Shown piece after piece: positions 1-8,849 of a stretch of DNA of 64,000 nucleotides; positions within the stretch are counted from its first letter, which is position 1; each line of letters starts with the position of its first letter. The stretch lies in NCBI RefSeq assembly GCF_000166355.1, contig NC_014652.1, positions 1,375,001 through 1,439,000 on the forward strand. The letters run 5' to 3'. The position numbers and the translations under genes were made by a program. This DNA is from Caldicellulosiruptor hydrothermalis 108 (GTDB taxonomy: Bacteria; Bacillota; Thermoanaerobacteria; Caldicellulosiruptorales; Caldicellulosiruptoraceae). The notes under the pieces are model-generated. The model saw only the letters and a list, made by a program, of their open reading frames with translations. It was not told the origin of the DNA and ran no database searches.

Positions 1-504
1 TTCAAATATAGAAGCTGCATGTGAAGGTCTTATAATTACAGCAGTGTCTGCGCCTTCAGATGTTCCACCAATCGCAATTATATCTTCACCATATGGTATT
101 AATCCTGCATCTAAGGCCATAACAGAAATCTCCACTGCAACCTTTACGCCTTGCCCGAGCATTCTAAGTGTGTGTGCCATGATTTCAACTGGATATACTC
201 CGCCAAATTTTCTTGATATTCCTCTTTCCGCACCTGATAAAACATGTGTTCCTGTATAGACCTTAAACCCCATTGCTTTAAGCTCTTCAATAGTTTCCTG
301 GCTTATTTCCATCTTTCCAGGTTCAGAAAAACCACTTACATGAGTTACAACTACAACATTTTTCCCACAATCTTTTAGAAGTTTAGCTGTACTTCCACTG
401 CACGAAGCCACCACAATATGGTTAATATTTCTTTCGTTAGCAGTTTTTATCGCAAGCTCAACTGTCTTTAGAGTATTATGAGGACCTGCCGACTTAAAGT
501 ACAT
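1..504 (-). CDS. Pyruvate kinase alpha/beta-domain-like protein (3' end off the window)
   Basis: Partial gene: 168 codons are visible and the stop lies beyond base 1. The ATG at 504 follows a GGGAGTGAG ribosome binding site. The protein starts MYFKSAGPHNTLKTVELAIK and resembles the stand-alone C-terminal domain of pyruvate kinase (PK_C-like, COG1751 type), including a conserved VVASCSGSTAKLL stretch near residue 30 and GGTSEGADTAVII near residue 150. There is no catalytic TIM-barrel domain, so it is unlikely to be a pyruvate kinase itself; the function of this stand-alone family is not established. It is divergently arranged with the liv operon, with 183 bases between the starts. Confidence 0.75.
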   Translation of the reverse strand, partial: MYFKSAGPHNTLKTVELAIKTANERNINHIVVASCSGSTAKLLKDCGKNVVVVTHVSGFSEPGKMEISQETIEELKAMGFKVYTGTHVLSGAERGISRKFGGVYPVEIMAHTLRMLGQGVKVAVEISVMALDAGLIPYGEDIIAIGGTSEGADTAVIIRPSHAASIFE

Positions 505-603
505 ATTACTCACTCCCTGCCCTATGGTTTTCCTTCAGTATATTAATTTTACAACGTGGAAGTGATGATGTCTATAACAGCAGCAGAAAAACAATCTGAA
601 TAC

Positions 604-632
604 TTGTATTCAATCTAAAGATATTTTATACT
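604..632 (+). promoter_or_regulatory. Likely sigma-A promoter of the liv operon
   Basis: A -35 element TTGTAT (604-609) and a -10 element TATACT (627-632) are separated by 17 bases, 55 bases before the livJ start. Assigned by eye; no start-site data. Confidence 0.5.
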
Positions 633-687
633 ATAAACTATAAAGACAAAATACATACAAAAATTTTCAAAAGGAGAGTGAACTTTA

Positions 688-1860
688 GTGAAAAGAGTTG
701 TTTCAATTATCCTCATATTAATATTCGCGCTTTCAATATTTACTGTATCATTTGCTTCTTCTAAAAATGTCATCAAGATAGGTGTGGACTTAGAACTTTC
801 ACAGGCAGTTGCTCAATATGGACAAAAAGAACTTGAAGGTATAAGACTTGCAATTGACGAAATCAATCAAAAAGGCGGTATTGCAGGTAAAAAGATTGAA
901 CTTGTAGTTATTGACAACAAATCTGACAAGACCGAAGCTCAAAATGTTGCAACAAAACTGGCTGTAAGAGAAAATGTTCTTGCTATTTTAGGACCGGCAA
1001 CTTCAGGTGCAACAAAGTCAGCTGCAGTTGCTGCAACAAAGTATAAAGTTCCAATCATCTCACCTTCTGCAACAGATGATACTGTTACAGTTGATGAAAG
1101 AACTGGTAAAACAAAGACATATGTTTTCAGAACATGTTTTAACGACTCATTCCAGGGAAATGTAATGGCAAACTTTGCATTGAAAACTTTAAAAGCTAAA
1201 AAAGCAGCTATAATTTATGATGCAACATCGGATTATAGTAAAGGTCTTTTGAAAAATTTCAAGAATACATTTGAAAAAGGCGGCGGAAAAGTTATTGCTC
1301 AAGAGGCATTTGGCAAGGGTGAACAAGATTTTAGCAGTATACTTACAAAGATAAGAGACAAAAAACCAGATGTGTTGTTTGCCCCTGTTTATTATGATGA
1401 AGCAGGACTTATCATTAAACAGGCTCGTGAACTTGGAATGAGTATTCCTATACTTGGTGCAGATGGTTTTGACGATCCAAAAGTTGTTGAAAAGGCTGGC
1501 AAAAATAATGCTAACAACGTATTTTTCTCTGCTCATTACTCTTCCCAAGATACAGATGTAAAGGTTCAAGAGTTTATAAAGAAGTTTAAGGCAAAATACA
1601 AGCAAGAACCAAATGCATTCGCTGCTCTTGGTTATGATCTTGGATATTTCATTGCAGATGCTCTCAAAAGAGCTAACTTGAAGTTTGACAGTGTAGCAAA
1701 GGATAGAGAAAGATTGAAAGCGGCAATCGAAAATACAAAGAACTTTGTTGGCGTTACAGGAATTGTGAGCATAAACAAATATCACAATGCTGAAAAATCT
1801 GCTGTTATTATTGAGCTCAAGAACGGTGTTCAGAAATTCAAACAAAAACTCAATCCATAA
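688..1860 (+). CDS. livJ: Branched-chain amino-acid ABC transporter, substrate-binding protein
   Basis: Periplasmic-binding-protein-type ligand receptor (Peripla_BP_6 / LivJ family), 390 residues, the usual length. It starts at GTG 688 after AAGGAGAG. Residues 1-23 form a signal peptide (KR, then a hydrophobic run ending FTVSFASS). No lipobox Cys is obvious, which is odd for a Gram-positive binding protein. Hallmarks are IKIGVDLELSQAVAQYGQ at the start of lobe 1 and AILGPATSGATKSAA near residue 100. It is the first gene of a five-gene operon with two permeases and two ATPases, so it should deliver leucine/isoleucine/valine or a related amino acid. Exact ligand specificity cannot be read from the sequence. 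Confidence 0.92.
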   Translation: MKRVVSIILILIFALSIFTVSFASSKNVIKIGVDLELSQAVAQYGQKELEGIRLAIDEINQKGGIAGKKIELVVIDNKSDKTEAQNVATKLAVRENVLAILGPATSGATKSAAVAATKYKVPIISPSATDDTVTVDERTGKTKTYVFRTCFNDSFQGNVMANFALKTLKAKKAAIIYDATSDYSKGLLKNFKNTFEKGGGKVIAQEAFGKGEQDFSSILTKIRDKKPDVLFAPVYYDEAGLIIKQARELGMSIPILGADGFDDPKVVEKAGKNNANNVFFSAHYSSQDTDVKVQEFIKKFKAKYKQEPNAFAALGYDLGYFIADALKRANLKFDSVAKDRERLKAAIENTKNFVGVTGIVSINKYHNAEKSAVIIELKNGVQKFKQKLNP

Positions 1861-1879
1861 ATAACTGCAAGCAAAAACT

Positions 1880-1912
1880 GGAAGGGGCATTTGTGGGTAG
1901 CAAGCCCCTTCC
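1880..1912 (+). terminator. Hairpin between livJ and livH, possible partial terminator
   Basis: A perfect 9-bp stem (GGAAGGGGC at 1880-1888, GCCCCTTCC at 1904-1912) encloses a 15-base loop and is followed by a T-rich but broken run. It may reduce read-through into the permease genes or protect the livJ mRNA 3' end, keeping the binding protein in excess. Effect inferred. Confidence 0.5.
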
Positions 1913-1978
1913 GTTATGTTATTATTCCCCTTTTTGTTGTAAATGATTTTAAAGATTTTGAAAGAGGTGAAAAGCAAA

Positions 1979-2863
1979 TTGTCCACTTTTATCCAACAAT
2001 TAATAAATGGTATAACATTGGGAAGTGTCTACGCTCTTATAAGCCTTGGTTATACAATGGTTTATGGAATAATTAAGCTTATAAATTTTGCCCATGGTGA
2101 CATTTTTATGGTTGGCGCATATATTGCGTATCTGAGTGTTACATATTTGAAACTGGGTTTAATACCTTCTTTGATTGTTTCTATGGTGTTCTGCAGCATT
2201 TTAGGAATGCTTATTGAGAAATTTGCCTACAAGCCTTTGAGAAACTCACCACGAATCTCAGCATTAATAACAGCAATTGGCGTTTCGCTACTTTTGGAAA
2301 ATCTGATGCAAATTATAATGGGAGCTGATTCAAGAGTTTTTCCAAGACTTGTTGCTGAAAAAAATTATCATCTGTTCCAAGATAGAATAGTGGTAAACAA
2401 CAAACAGATATACCTTCTAATTATTACAGTACTTTTGATGATAATTCTGAACTTCGTTGTCAAAAAGACAAAAATAGGAAAAGCAATGAGAGCGGTCTCT
2501 CAAGATATGGATGCAGCAAGATTGATGGGTATAAACGTTGACACTACAATTTCATATACATTTGCAATAGGCTCTGCTCTTGCTGCAGCAGCTGGTGTTT
2601 TAGTTGGACTTTACTATAACACTATAAACCCTCTTATGGGTGTTTTGCCTGGACTCAAAGCTTTTATAGCCGCTGTGTTTGGTGGAATTGGTATCATTCC
2701 TGGGGCGATGCTCGGTGGATTTTCCCTTGGTATTATTGAAACTCTTGTAAGTGGATACGGCAGTTCTATGTACAAGGATGCGGTTGCATTCGCCCTTTTG
2801 ATATTGATTTTGATTATAAAACCTTCAGGCCTGCTCGGAAAAAATATAAAAGAGAAGGTGTAG
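1979..2863 (+). CDS. livH: Branched-chain amino-acid ABC transporter permease LivH
   Basis: Integral membrane permease of the LivH family (BPD_transp_2), about 294 residues with roughly eight hydrophobic segments. A conserved GSVYALISLGYTMVYGII stretch lies near the N-terminus and a GLKAFIAAVFGGIG motif near residue 230. An ATG at 1943 in the same frame is possible, but the TTG at 1979 has AAAGAGGTG at a normal distance while the ATG has no ribosome binding site. The gene pairs with livM, which begins 6 bases after its stop, to form the transmembrane channel used by LivJ, LivG and LivF. Confidence 0.9.
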   Translation: MSTFIQQLINGITLGSVYALISLGYTMVYGIIKLINFAHGDIFMVGAYIAYLSVTYLKLGLIPSLIVSMVFCSILGMLIEKFAYKPLRNSPRISALITAIGVSLLLENLMQIIMGADSRVFPRLVAEKNYHLFQDRIVVNNKQIYLLIITVLLMIILNFVVKKTKIGKAMRAVSQDMDAARLMGINVDTTISYTFAIGSALAAAAGVLVGLYYNTINPLMGVLPGLKAFIAAVFGGIGIIPGAMLGGFSLGIIETLVSGYGSSMYKDAVAFALLILILIIKPSGLLGKNIKEKV

Positions 2864-2869
2864 GGAAAG

Positions 2870-3808
2870 ATGAAAAAGAGACTTCTGGTATATTCTGCAT
2901 TTATAATTGTTCTGTATTTGACAATAACTCTTTTAATGAAAATTGGCATTATAGATGATTACATCAAACTAAACCTCTTTTTGATAATGTTGAATATCAT
3001 TTTAGCCGTTAGTTTGAATTTAATAAACGGTATCACTGGCCAGTTTTCTCTTGGACATGCAGGATTTATGGCAATTGGAGCGTATACCACTGCAGTTTTG
3101 ACCACCCTTGAAAAACCAGTACCCTTTTATCTTACCGTTTTAATTGGTGGGTTGTTTGCAATGATATGTGGTCTTATTATTGGTCTTCCTGTGCTAAGGC
3201 TGAGGGGTGACTATCTTGCAATTGCCACACTTGGTTTTGGAGAGATTATAAGAGTAATCATACAGAATATAGATTACTTAGGTGGCGCAAGTGGAATAAG
3301 TGATATACCACAAGGAATTGACTGGACCGGATATTTTGTCATTACAGTCTTAAGTGTAGTGGTTATATTAAATATTATCAATTCATCGTTTGGCAGAGCG
3401 ATGATTGCCATCAGAGAAGATGAGATAGCTGCAGAAGCTATGGGAATCAACACAACTTTATATAAAGTTCTGGCATTTATGATAGGTGCTTTTTTTGCAG
3501 GCGTTGCAGGCTCAATTTATTCCGGTTCTTTTGGATTTATACAGCCAGATATGTTCAACTTCTTTAAATCAATTGACATATTAGTGATAGTTGTTTTGGG
3601 TGGACTTGGAAGCATATCAGGTTCAATTATCTCTGCTATAGTTTTAACAATAATTTCAGCTTTGTTACAAGATTATCCTGCAGTGAGAATGGTTTTATAT
3701 TCTCTTATTTTGATAATAATTATGTTATTTAGGCCTCAAGGCCTTATGGGGACAAAAGAAATAAGACTTTCAAAGTTTATACCAATTGGTGGTGAGAAAA
3801 ATGCTTAG
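2870..3808 (+). CDS. livM: Branched-chain amino-acid ABC transporter permease LivM
   Basis: Second membrane permease, 312 residues, LivM family. It has a first hydrophobic segment at residues 5-25, the family stretch GQFSLGHAGFMAIGAYT near residue 60, LRGDYLAIATLGFGEI near 112 and VVLGGLGSISGS near 240. It starts at ATG 2870 after AGGGAAAG. Its 3' end overlaps livG by 8 bases, which suggests translational coupling. It forms the heterodimeric channel with LivH. Confidence 0.92.
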   Translation: MKKRLLVYSAFIIVLYLTITLLMKIGIIDDYIKLNLFLIMLNIILAVSLNLINGITGQFSLGHAGFMAIGAYTTAVLTTLEKPVPFYLTVLIGGLFAMICGLIIGLPVLRLRGDYLAIATLGFGEIIRVIIQNIDYLGGASGISDIPQGIDWTGYFVITVLSVVVILNIINSSFGRAMIAIREDEIAAEAMGINTTLYKVLAFMIGAFFAGVAGSIYSGSFGFIQPDMFNFFKSIDILVIVVLGGLGSISGSIISAIVLTIISALLQDYPAVRMVLYSLILIIIMLFRPQGLMGTKEIRLSKFIPIGGEKNA

Positions 3809-4571
3809 GATAAAAAATGTGACAGTCAATTTTGGAGGAATTGTAGCTCTGAACAATGTCAATATTGATATTGAAAAAGGTGCAATAATCGGGCTAATCG
3901 GTCCCAATGGTGCTGGGAAAACCACAGTGTTTAATGTGATTTCAGGTATATATAACCCCAATACTGGTAGGATAGAATTTTCAAACTACGATATAACTTA
4001 TAAAAAGACATACCAGGTTTCTGCGCTGGGGATTTCAAGGACTTTTCAGAACATAAGGTTGTTTAAAGAACTCAGTGTAATTGATAATGTAAAAATTTCT
4101 TTTCATAAGAACATTAGCTATAACCTTTTTGACGCAATTTTCAGAACCTCAAAGTTTTTAAAAGAAGAAGAACAAAATCATAAAAAAGCTGAAGAACTTT
4201 TAAAAATCTTTGGACTTTATGAAAAAAGGTTTGAACTTGCTAAAAATCTGCCTTATGGTGAACAAAGAAAGCTTGAAATTGTTCGTGCGCTTGCAACATC
4301 ACCAAAACTCCTTTTATTGGACGAACCAGCAGCCGGAATGAATCCTCAAGAAACACAGGAGCTAAAGAAGCTTATCAAATTTATAAAAGAGAGGTTTGAT
4401 TTGACTATACTCTTAATTGAACATGACATGTCGGTTGTGATGGACATATGTGAGAAAATCTATGTTCTTGACTATGGAGAAGTTATAGCTGTCGGCACTC
4501 CTGTTGAGGTCAAAAACAACCCTCGTGTGATAGAAGCCTACCTTGGAGAGGGGGATTTAGAGTTTGCTTAA
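3801..4571 (+). CDS. livG: Branched-chain amino-acid ABC transporter ATP-binding protein LivG
   Basis: Cytoplasmic ABC ATPase, about 256 residues. Walker A is GPNGAGKTT, the signature is the degenerate NLPYGEQRKLE usual for LivG, and Walker B is LLLLDEPAAGMNP followed by the switch His in LLIEHDMSVVM. I chose the ATG at 3801 because GGTGGTGAG lies just upstream; the longer TTG reading at 3786 would sit inside livM without its own site. It overlaps livM and livF at both ends, as in a tightly coupled operon. Confidence 0.92.
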   Translation: MLRIKNVTVNFGGIVALNNVNIDIEKGAIIGLIGPNGAGKTTVFNVISGIYNPNTGRIEFSNYDITYKKTYQVSALGISRTFQNIRLFKELSVIDNVKISFHKNISYNLFDAIFRTSKFLKEEEQNHKKAEELLKIFGLYEKRFELAKNLPYGEQRKLEIVRALATSPKLLLLDEPAAGMNPQETQELKKLIKFIKERFDLTILLIEHDMSVVMDICEKIYVLDYGEVIAVGTPVEVKNNPRVIEAYLGEGDLEFA

Positions 4572-5268
4572 GGTGAATGGAATAGATGTTTACTATGGAG
4601 CCATACAGGCCTTGTTTTCAGTATCATTAGATGTTCAAAAAGGTGAGATTGTTACGTTAATTGGTGCAAACGGCGCAGGAAAGTCTACCCTGCTCAAAAC
4701 AATCTCTGGTCTTATTAGGCCTCGTACAGGTTCAATCTATTTTGAAGATATTGATATAACAAAAAAGTCATCTATGGAAATTGTCAAGCTTGGAATCTCG
4801 CATGTGCCAGAAGGAAGACGCGTCTTTCCAGAAATGACTGTTCTTGAAAACTTAGAGCTTGGCGCGTACTTGAGAAAGGACAAGCAAGGAATAAAAGAAG
4901 ATTTGAAAAAGGTGTTTGAGAGATTTCCAAGGTTATATGAAAGAAAGAATCAGTTAGCAGGTACCCTCTCTGGTGGAGAGCAGCAGATGCTTGCAATTGG
5001 AAGAGCACTAATGTCAAGGCCAAAGCTTCTGCTTCTTGACGAGCCTTCAATGGGCTTAGCACCTATACTTGTAACTGAGATTTTTAAGATAATAAAAGAG
5101 ATAAACTCACAAGGTACAACTATACTTTTGATTGAACAAAATGCCCACATGGCACTTTCAATCGCAGACAGGGCGTATGTAATAGAGACAGGTAAAATTG
5201 TTTTATCCGGAGATGCAAAAGAGATTGCAGCAAATCCTGAGGTTAAAAAAGCTTATTTAGGTGGTTGA
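4564..5268 (+). CDS. livF: Branched-chain amino-acid ABC transporter ATP-binding protein LivF
   Basis: Second ABC ATPase, 234 residues, LivF family. Walker A is GANGAGKST, the signature is TLSGGEQQML, Walker B is LLLLDEPSMGLAP and the switch region is LLIEQNAHMAL. It starts with TTG at 4564, inside the end of livG, after a GGAGAGGGGG site. It is the last gene of the operon and a terminator hairpin follows 16 bases after its stop. Confidence 0.92.
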   Translation: MLKVNGIDVYYGAIQALFSVSLDVQKGEIVTLIGANGAGKSTLLKTISGLIRPRTGSIYFEDIDITKKSSMEIVKLGISHVPEGRRVFPEMTVLENLELGAYLRKDKQGIKEDLKKVFERFPRLYERKNQLAGTLSGGEQQMLAIGRALMSRPKLLLLDEPSMGLAPILVTEIFKIIKEINSQGTTILLIEQNAHMALSIADRAYVIETGKIVLSGDAKEIAANPEVKKAYLGG

Positions 5269-5284
5269 TTTTTGAAAAGATATA

Positions 5285-5339
5285 AAAAATGCAGGGCTAT
5301 CTTGTTTAGCAACGTTGTTTTTAAAGTCCCTGCATTTTT
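5285..5339. terminator. Rho-independent terminator after the liv operon, probably bidirectional
   Basis: A 12-bp inverted repeat (AAAAATGCAGGG at 5285-5296, CCCTGCATTTTT at 5328-5339) with a 31-base loop, flanked by A and T runs. It sits between the convergent livF and the zinc-ribbon gene and could serve both strands. Confidence 0.7.
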
Positions 5340-5369
5340 TATTATGCTAAAATTTTTTTATTAAAAAAA

Positions 5370-5768
5370 TCAAAAATTAGGAGAACAACTGACAAAGAGC
5401 AAACTTATAAAGATTGAAATAACTATAACGACTATGCTTGTTATAATCAAAGATTTTCCCAAATTATCTTCCCTTCTTGCTATATAGATGCAACCCAATA
5501 TAATACCGATAATTGGTAACAATATTGAAACTATGTATAACCAAAAACTACTATTATTAGTTTTACTATATTTGTAATTAGTATTTTCACTATATACTGC
5601 CAGTTTTCCTCCACATTCATCGCAAATTTCAGCTCTCTGAGGGTATATTCGCCCACATTTCAGACAAATTTTTTTGTACTTATCTACTGGACCTAAAATA
5701 GCTCCACATTTCCAACATTCTGTTCTGTTTTCACCATTTAATTCGTTACATTTTGGGCATATTCTCAA
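5370..5768 (-). CDS. Small membrane protein with an N-terminal double zinc ribbon
   Basis: 132 residues starting at TTG 5768, with GGAGG about 11 bases upstream. The N-terminal half has four CxxC knuckles (CPKC, CWKC, CLKC, CDEC) that pair into two zinc ribbons. The C-terminal half has two hydrophobic segments (near residues 75-95 and 105-125) joined by a short basic loop. Family function is unknown; such proteins are usually annotated as zinc-ribbon domain-containing membrane proteins. It may be the last gene on this strand after pyrE, but 115 bases separate the two. Confidence 0.7.
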   Translation of the reverse strand: MRICPKCNELNGENRTECWKCGAILGPVDKYKKICLKCGRIYPQRAEICDECGGKLAVYSENTNYKYSKTNNSSFWLYIVSILLPIIGIILGCIYIARREDNLGKSLIITSIVVIVISIFISLLFVSCSPNF

Positions 5769-5882
5769 ATTTTATATATCCTCCATGTTTCCAACTAATA
5801 TTTATAACATTCTATCACTTTTATCAATTAACTGTCAATATTACTTTTTTGGATTAATAATTTCAATTATCCATATCACAAC

Positions 5883-6455
5883 TTATTTTTTCCTACTTCC
5901 AGGCTTCACAATAGGTATACCTTCTTTACAAAGTGGACACTCTTCAGGCTCAAAAGTTTCAATTTCCAGTGTAAGAAGGGTTTTTAAGGGATAGCCAAGG
6001 TCTACCTTCCCGCCACTTCTATCTACAATGCCAGCAACTGCAACAATTTCACCACCGTATTCTTTAACTATCTCAATTATTTCTTTTACAGAACCGCCTG
6101 TGGTTATAACATCTTCAACAATTAAGACCTTTTCGCCTTTTTCTATAAAAAATCCTCTTCTTAACTTCATAATTCCATCTTCTCTTTCTGCAAATATAGA
6201 GCGACAGTTCAACTGTCTTGCAAGTTCATACGAAAGTGTTACTGCTCCAAGAGCAGGACCAATTACAACATCAATTTGCTCATACTTAAAATATTGAGCT
6301 AAATCCTTGCAAATAATTTCTGCTAAATTAGGATACTGTAGTATTTTTGCACATTGAAGATATTTTGAGCTGTGTTTACCTGAAGAAAGAAGAAAATGAC
6401 CCTCTAAAAGTGCATCTGTATCTTTGAACATTTGAATGTAAGCTTCTTTATTCAT
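5883..6455 (-). CDS. pyrE: Orotate phosphoribosyltransferase
   Basis: Transfers phosphoribose from PRPP to orotate to make OMP, the fifth step of UMP synthesis. About 190 residues. The PRPP-binding motif VLIVEDVITTGGS lies near residue 110, with the upstream loop AEREDGIMKLRRGF. It starts at ATG 6455, preceded by AAAGGGGAG, and overlaps the end of the phosphatase gene by 8 bases. A longer frame to 6497 lacks a suitable site and adds a poor N-terminus. The C-terminal ECPLC segment suggests a small cysteine cluster, common in clostridial PyrE. Confidence 0.95.
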   Translation of the reverse strand: MNKEAYIQMFKDTDALLEGHFLLSSGKHSSKYLQCAKILQYPNLAEIICKDLAQYFKYEQIDVVIGPALGAVTLSYELARQLNCRSIFAEREDGIMKLRRGFFIEKGEKVLIVEDVITTGGSVKEIIEIVKEYGGEIVAVAGIVDRSGGKVDLGYPLKTLLTLEIETFEPEECPLCKEGIPIVKPGSRKK

Positions 6456-7170
6456 AACTTTCTCCCCTTTCAATAATAGTAATATCTTGTTTTTCAATTC
6501 CTCTTTCTTTTAAAAACTGTTGCCACCAGTCTTGATATGCTATTGTGGAAAGCTCCTTTCCAAGATGAGACCAGTCACCCTCAACAACAAGGTGGTATTT
6601 CCCTTCTTTATACTCGATTATATTTATAGCAGTATTGTCCTGCCACAAAATCTCGTTGAGTCTTTCAAATTCATATCCTTTTATATACGTCAGAAGAGCC
6701 CTAATTAACGTTCCGTGGGTTACAATACATATTCTCTTCCCAACATTTGACTTTACAATGTCCTCAAAAGCAGATTTTGCCCTCAAGAAAAGTTCATACA
6801 TACTTTCGCCATTTGGCATACAGTGTTTGTGAGGCATTTTCTCCCACATTTCATACTCTGTTGGATAAAGCAATGGAAGTTCATCCCAGCACCTGTCTTC
6901 CCACTCTCCACCGTTTATCTCTATCAAATCTTCTCTTACTATAATATTTATATCTCTTCCCTCTGCTATTTTGCTTGCAGTATAGAAGGCTCTTTTCAGA
7001 GGACTTGAATAAATTACATCAAAATGGACATTTTTTAATCTTTCTGCAAGTTTTTGAGCTTGTAATTTACCCTTTTCTGTTACGTCAGAATCTGTAATAC
7101 CATGAAATCTTCTTATAAAATTTCCTTCTGCCTCTGCATGGCGAATAAGATATACAACTGTCTTTGACAT
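6448..7170 (-). CDS. Histidine phosphatase family protein inside the pyr operon
   Basis: 240 residues, phosphoglycerate-mutase-like fold. The catalytic LIRHAEAEGN lies at residues 8-17 and the second His is in IVTHGTLIRALL near residue 150. It lies between pyrD (12 bases upstream) and pyrE (8-base overlap), so it is co-transcribed with pyrimidine genes. The family includes mutases, sugar phosphatases and nucleotide phosphatases, and the sequence alone does not decide. The context makes a role with phosphorylated nucleotides or ribose phosphates possible, but this is inference. A second family member lies at 63244-63873. Confidence 0.8.
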   Translation of the reverse strand: MSKTVVYLIRHAEAEGNFIRRFHGITDSDVTEKGKLQAQKLAERLKNVHFDVIYSSPLKRAFYTASKIAEGRDINIIVREDLIEINGGEWEDRCWDELPLLYPTEYEMWEKMPHKHCMPNGESMYELFLRAKSAFEDIVKSNVGKRICIVTHGTLIRALLTYIKGYEFERLNEILWQDNTAINIIEYKEGKYHLVVEGDWSHLGKELSTIAYQDWWQQFLKERGIEKQDITIIERGESYE

Positions 7171-7182
7171 TTTGTTTTCACC

Positions 7183-8085
7183 TCAGATATTAATGCTACT
7201 TACAAGCTCTTTTATAGAACTAAAACCCTTTCTTTCGAGATAAGCCTCAATTCCCTCTTTTATTTCACAAACAGCTTTAGGATTTATAAAATTTACAGTA
7301 CCTATCTGAATGGCAGTTGCTCCAGCAATAAAAAACTCAATGGCATCTTTGTAATTCATAATTCCTCCCATGCCAATAATGGGTATTCTAACTTTCTTGA
7401 AACACTCATAAACCATTCTAACTGCAATTGGCTTTATAGCAGGGCCTGAAAGCCCACCTGTTACCATCTTTATCAGGGGTTTTCTTGTTTCAATATCAAT
7501 TGCCATAGCAGATACAGTGTTTATAAGCGAAATTGCATCAGCTCCTGCATCTTCTGCAGCTATTGCTAATTGAGTTATATCTGTGACATTTGGTGTAAGT
7601 TTAACAATGATCGGGCAACTTGCTACATTCTTTACAGATTTTGTTATTTCATAAACTTTTTTTGGGTCTTTACCAAAGACCATTCCGCCTTCTTTCACGT
7701 TTGGACATGATAAATTTACTTCAATCATGTCCACAAGTGAAGTTAAGATTCTTGTGAGTTCAACAAACTCTTCTTTCGTAAAACCGTTTATATTGGCAAT
7801 GATTTTTGTATCGAAACCTTTTAAAAAAGGGAGTTCATCGTTTATAAAGGCTTCAACCCCTGGATTTTCAAGCCCTACAGAGTTTATTATTCCAGCATAT
7901 ACTTCACAAAGTCTTGGCTGGGGATTGCCATTTCTCTTTTTCAAAGTGATGCCCTTTGTACAGATAGCGCCAAATTCACTTATGTCAATTAACTTTGAAT
8001 ATTCTCGACCGAAACCAAATGTGCCTGATGCTGCAATAACAGGGTTTTTGAGTTTTATCCCCGCTATTTCAACTTCTAAATTCAT
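7183..8085 (-). CDS. pyrD: Dihydroorotate dehydrogenase B (NAD+), catalytic subunit
   Basis: 300 residues, class 1B FMN enzyme. Oxidises dihydroorotate to orotate, passing electrons through PyrK to NAD+. The active-site loop [14 protein letters not shown] carries the class 1 catalytic Cys; the FMN region [14 protein letters not shown] lies near residue 240. It overlaps the end of pyrK by 4 bases, consistent with a PyrD2PyrK2 complex. Confidence 0.95.
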   Translation of the reverse strand: MNLEVEIAGIKLKNPVIAASGTFGFGREYSKLIDISEFGAICTKGITLKKRNGNPQPRLCEVYAGIINSVGLENPGVEAFINDELPFLKGFDTKIIANINGFTKEEFVELTRILTSLVDMIEVNLSCPNVKEGGMVFGKDPKKVYEITKSVKNVASCPIIVKLTPNVTDITQLAIAAEDAGADAISLINTVSAMAIDIETRKPLIKMVTGGLSGPAIKPIAVRMVYECFKKVRIPIIGMGGIMNYKDAIEFFIAGATAIQIGTVNFINPKAVCEIKEGIEAYLERKGFSSIKELVSSINI

Positions 8086-8849
8086 TCAATCTCAACCTCC
8101 ATTATATCAAAAACAGGGCCATCTGAACACGCATGATACATTTTGTCATCTTTTCCTTTTATACTGCAGCAAAGACATGCGCCTATCCCGCACGCCATTT
8201 TTTCTTCTAAAGAGGCATAACATTTTACAGGAAGATTAAGATTTTTAATCGCCTTTAACATAGGCTTCGGACCACAGCAAAAAACAACCTTATATTCTTC
8301 TTTTGAAACATTGGCTTTAAAAAGCTCAACAACACTCCCTTTATAACCTCTACAGCCATCATCTGTTGCTATTAAGGTATTGTCACAAATGTCCTCAAAT
8401 CTTTCTACCAAAAACATTGAGTTTAAATCTCTGAATCCAAGAAATACATCAACTTTATTACCTCTATTTTTGAGCTCTTTACAGAGGCCAAGAAGAGGGA
8501 AAATCCCGACCCCCCCTCCAATCACAGCAACCTTACCGTCGAATGTGTCTGTCAAAAATGAGTTTCCAAGTGGCCCCAAGATATCAATAGCCTCTCCTTT
8601 TGATTTTTGAGAAAGAAGTTTTGTGCCTTTACCTACCAATTTGTAACCGATATAGACTCTTTTTCCCTCAACAAAAGAGATGCTAAAAGGTCTTCTTAAA
8701 AGAGGATAGATGCTCTCTTTATCAATTAGAATATTCACAAAATTGCCCGGTTTAAAATTTTCTGCTAAATATTCAGATTCAAAGGATAGAAGAAATATAT
8801 CATTTGCAATCTTTACATTTTCTTCAATTTCAACGTCTAATAGCTTCAT
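8082..8849 (-). CDS. pyrK: Dihydroorotate dehydrogenase B, electron-transfer subunit
   Basis: About 255 residues. It has an N-terminal FAD-binding barrel (RRPFSISF near residue 55), an NAD-binding domain ([17 protein letters not shown]) and a C-terminal [2Fe-2S] cluster segment with clustered cysteines (CGIGACLCC, then C in [10 protein letters not shown]). The ATG at 8849 is preferred; the TTG two codons upstream lies too close to the AGGAGAG site. It overlaps the carB end by 20 bases. Confidence 0.94.
   Translation of the reverse strand: MKLLDVEIEENVKIANDIFLLSFESEYLAENFKPGNFVNILIDKESIYPLLRRPFSISFVEGKRVYIGYKLVGKGTKLLSQKSKGEAIDILGPLGNSFLTDTFDGKVAVIGGGVGIFPLLGLCKELKNRGNKVDVFLGFRDLNSMFLVERFEDICDNTLIATDDGCRGYKGSVVELFKANVSKEEYKVVFCCGPKPMLKAIKNLNLPVKCYASLEEKMACGIGACLCCSIKGKDDKMYHACSDGPVFDIMEVEIE

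Noticed and set aside
1189-1986. 265-codon minus-strand ORF overlapping livJ
   Set aside because: It is the antisense shadow of livJ; the product is Cys/Ile/Phe-rich with no family resemblance.
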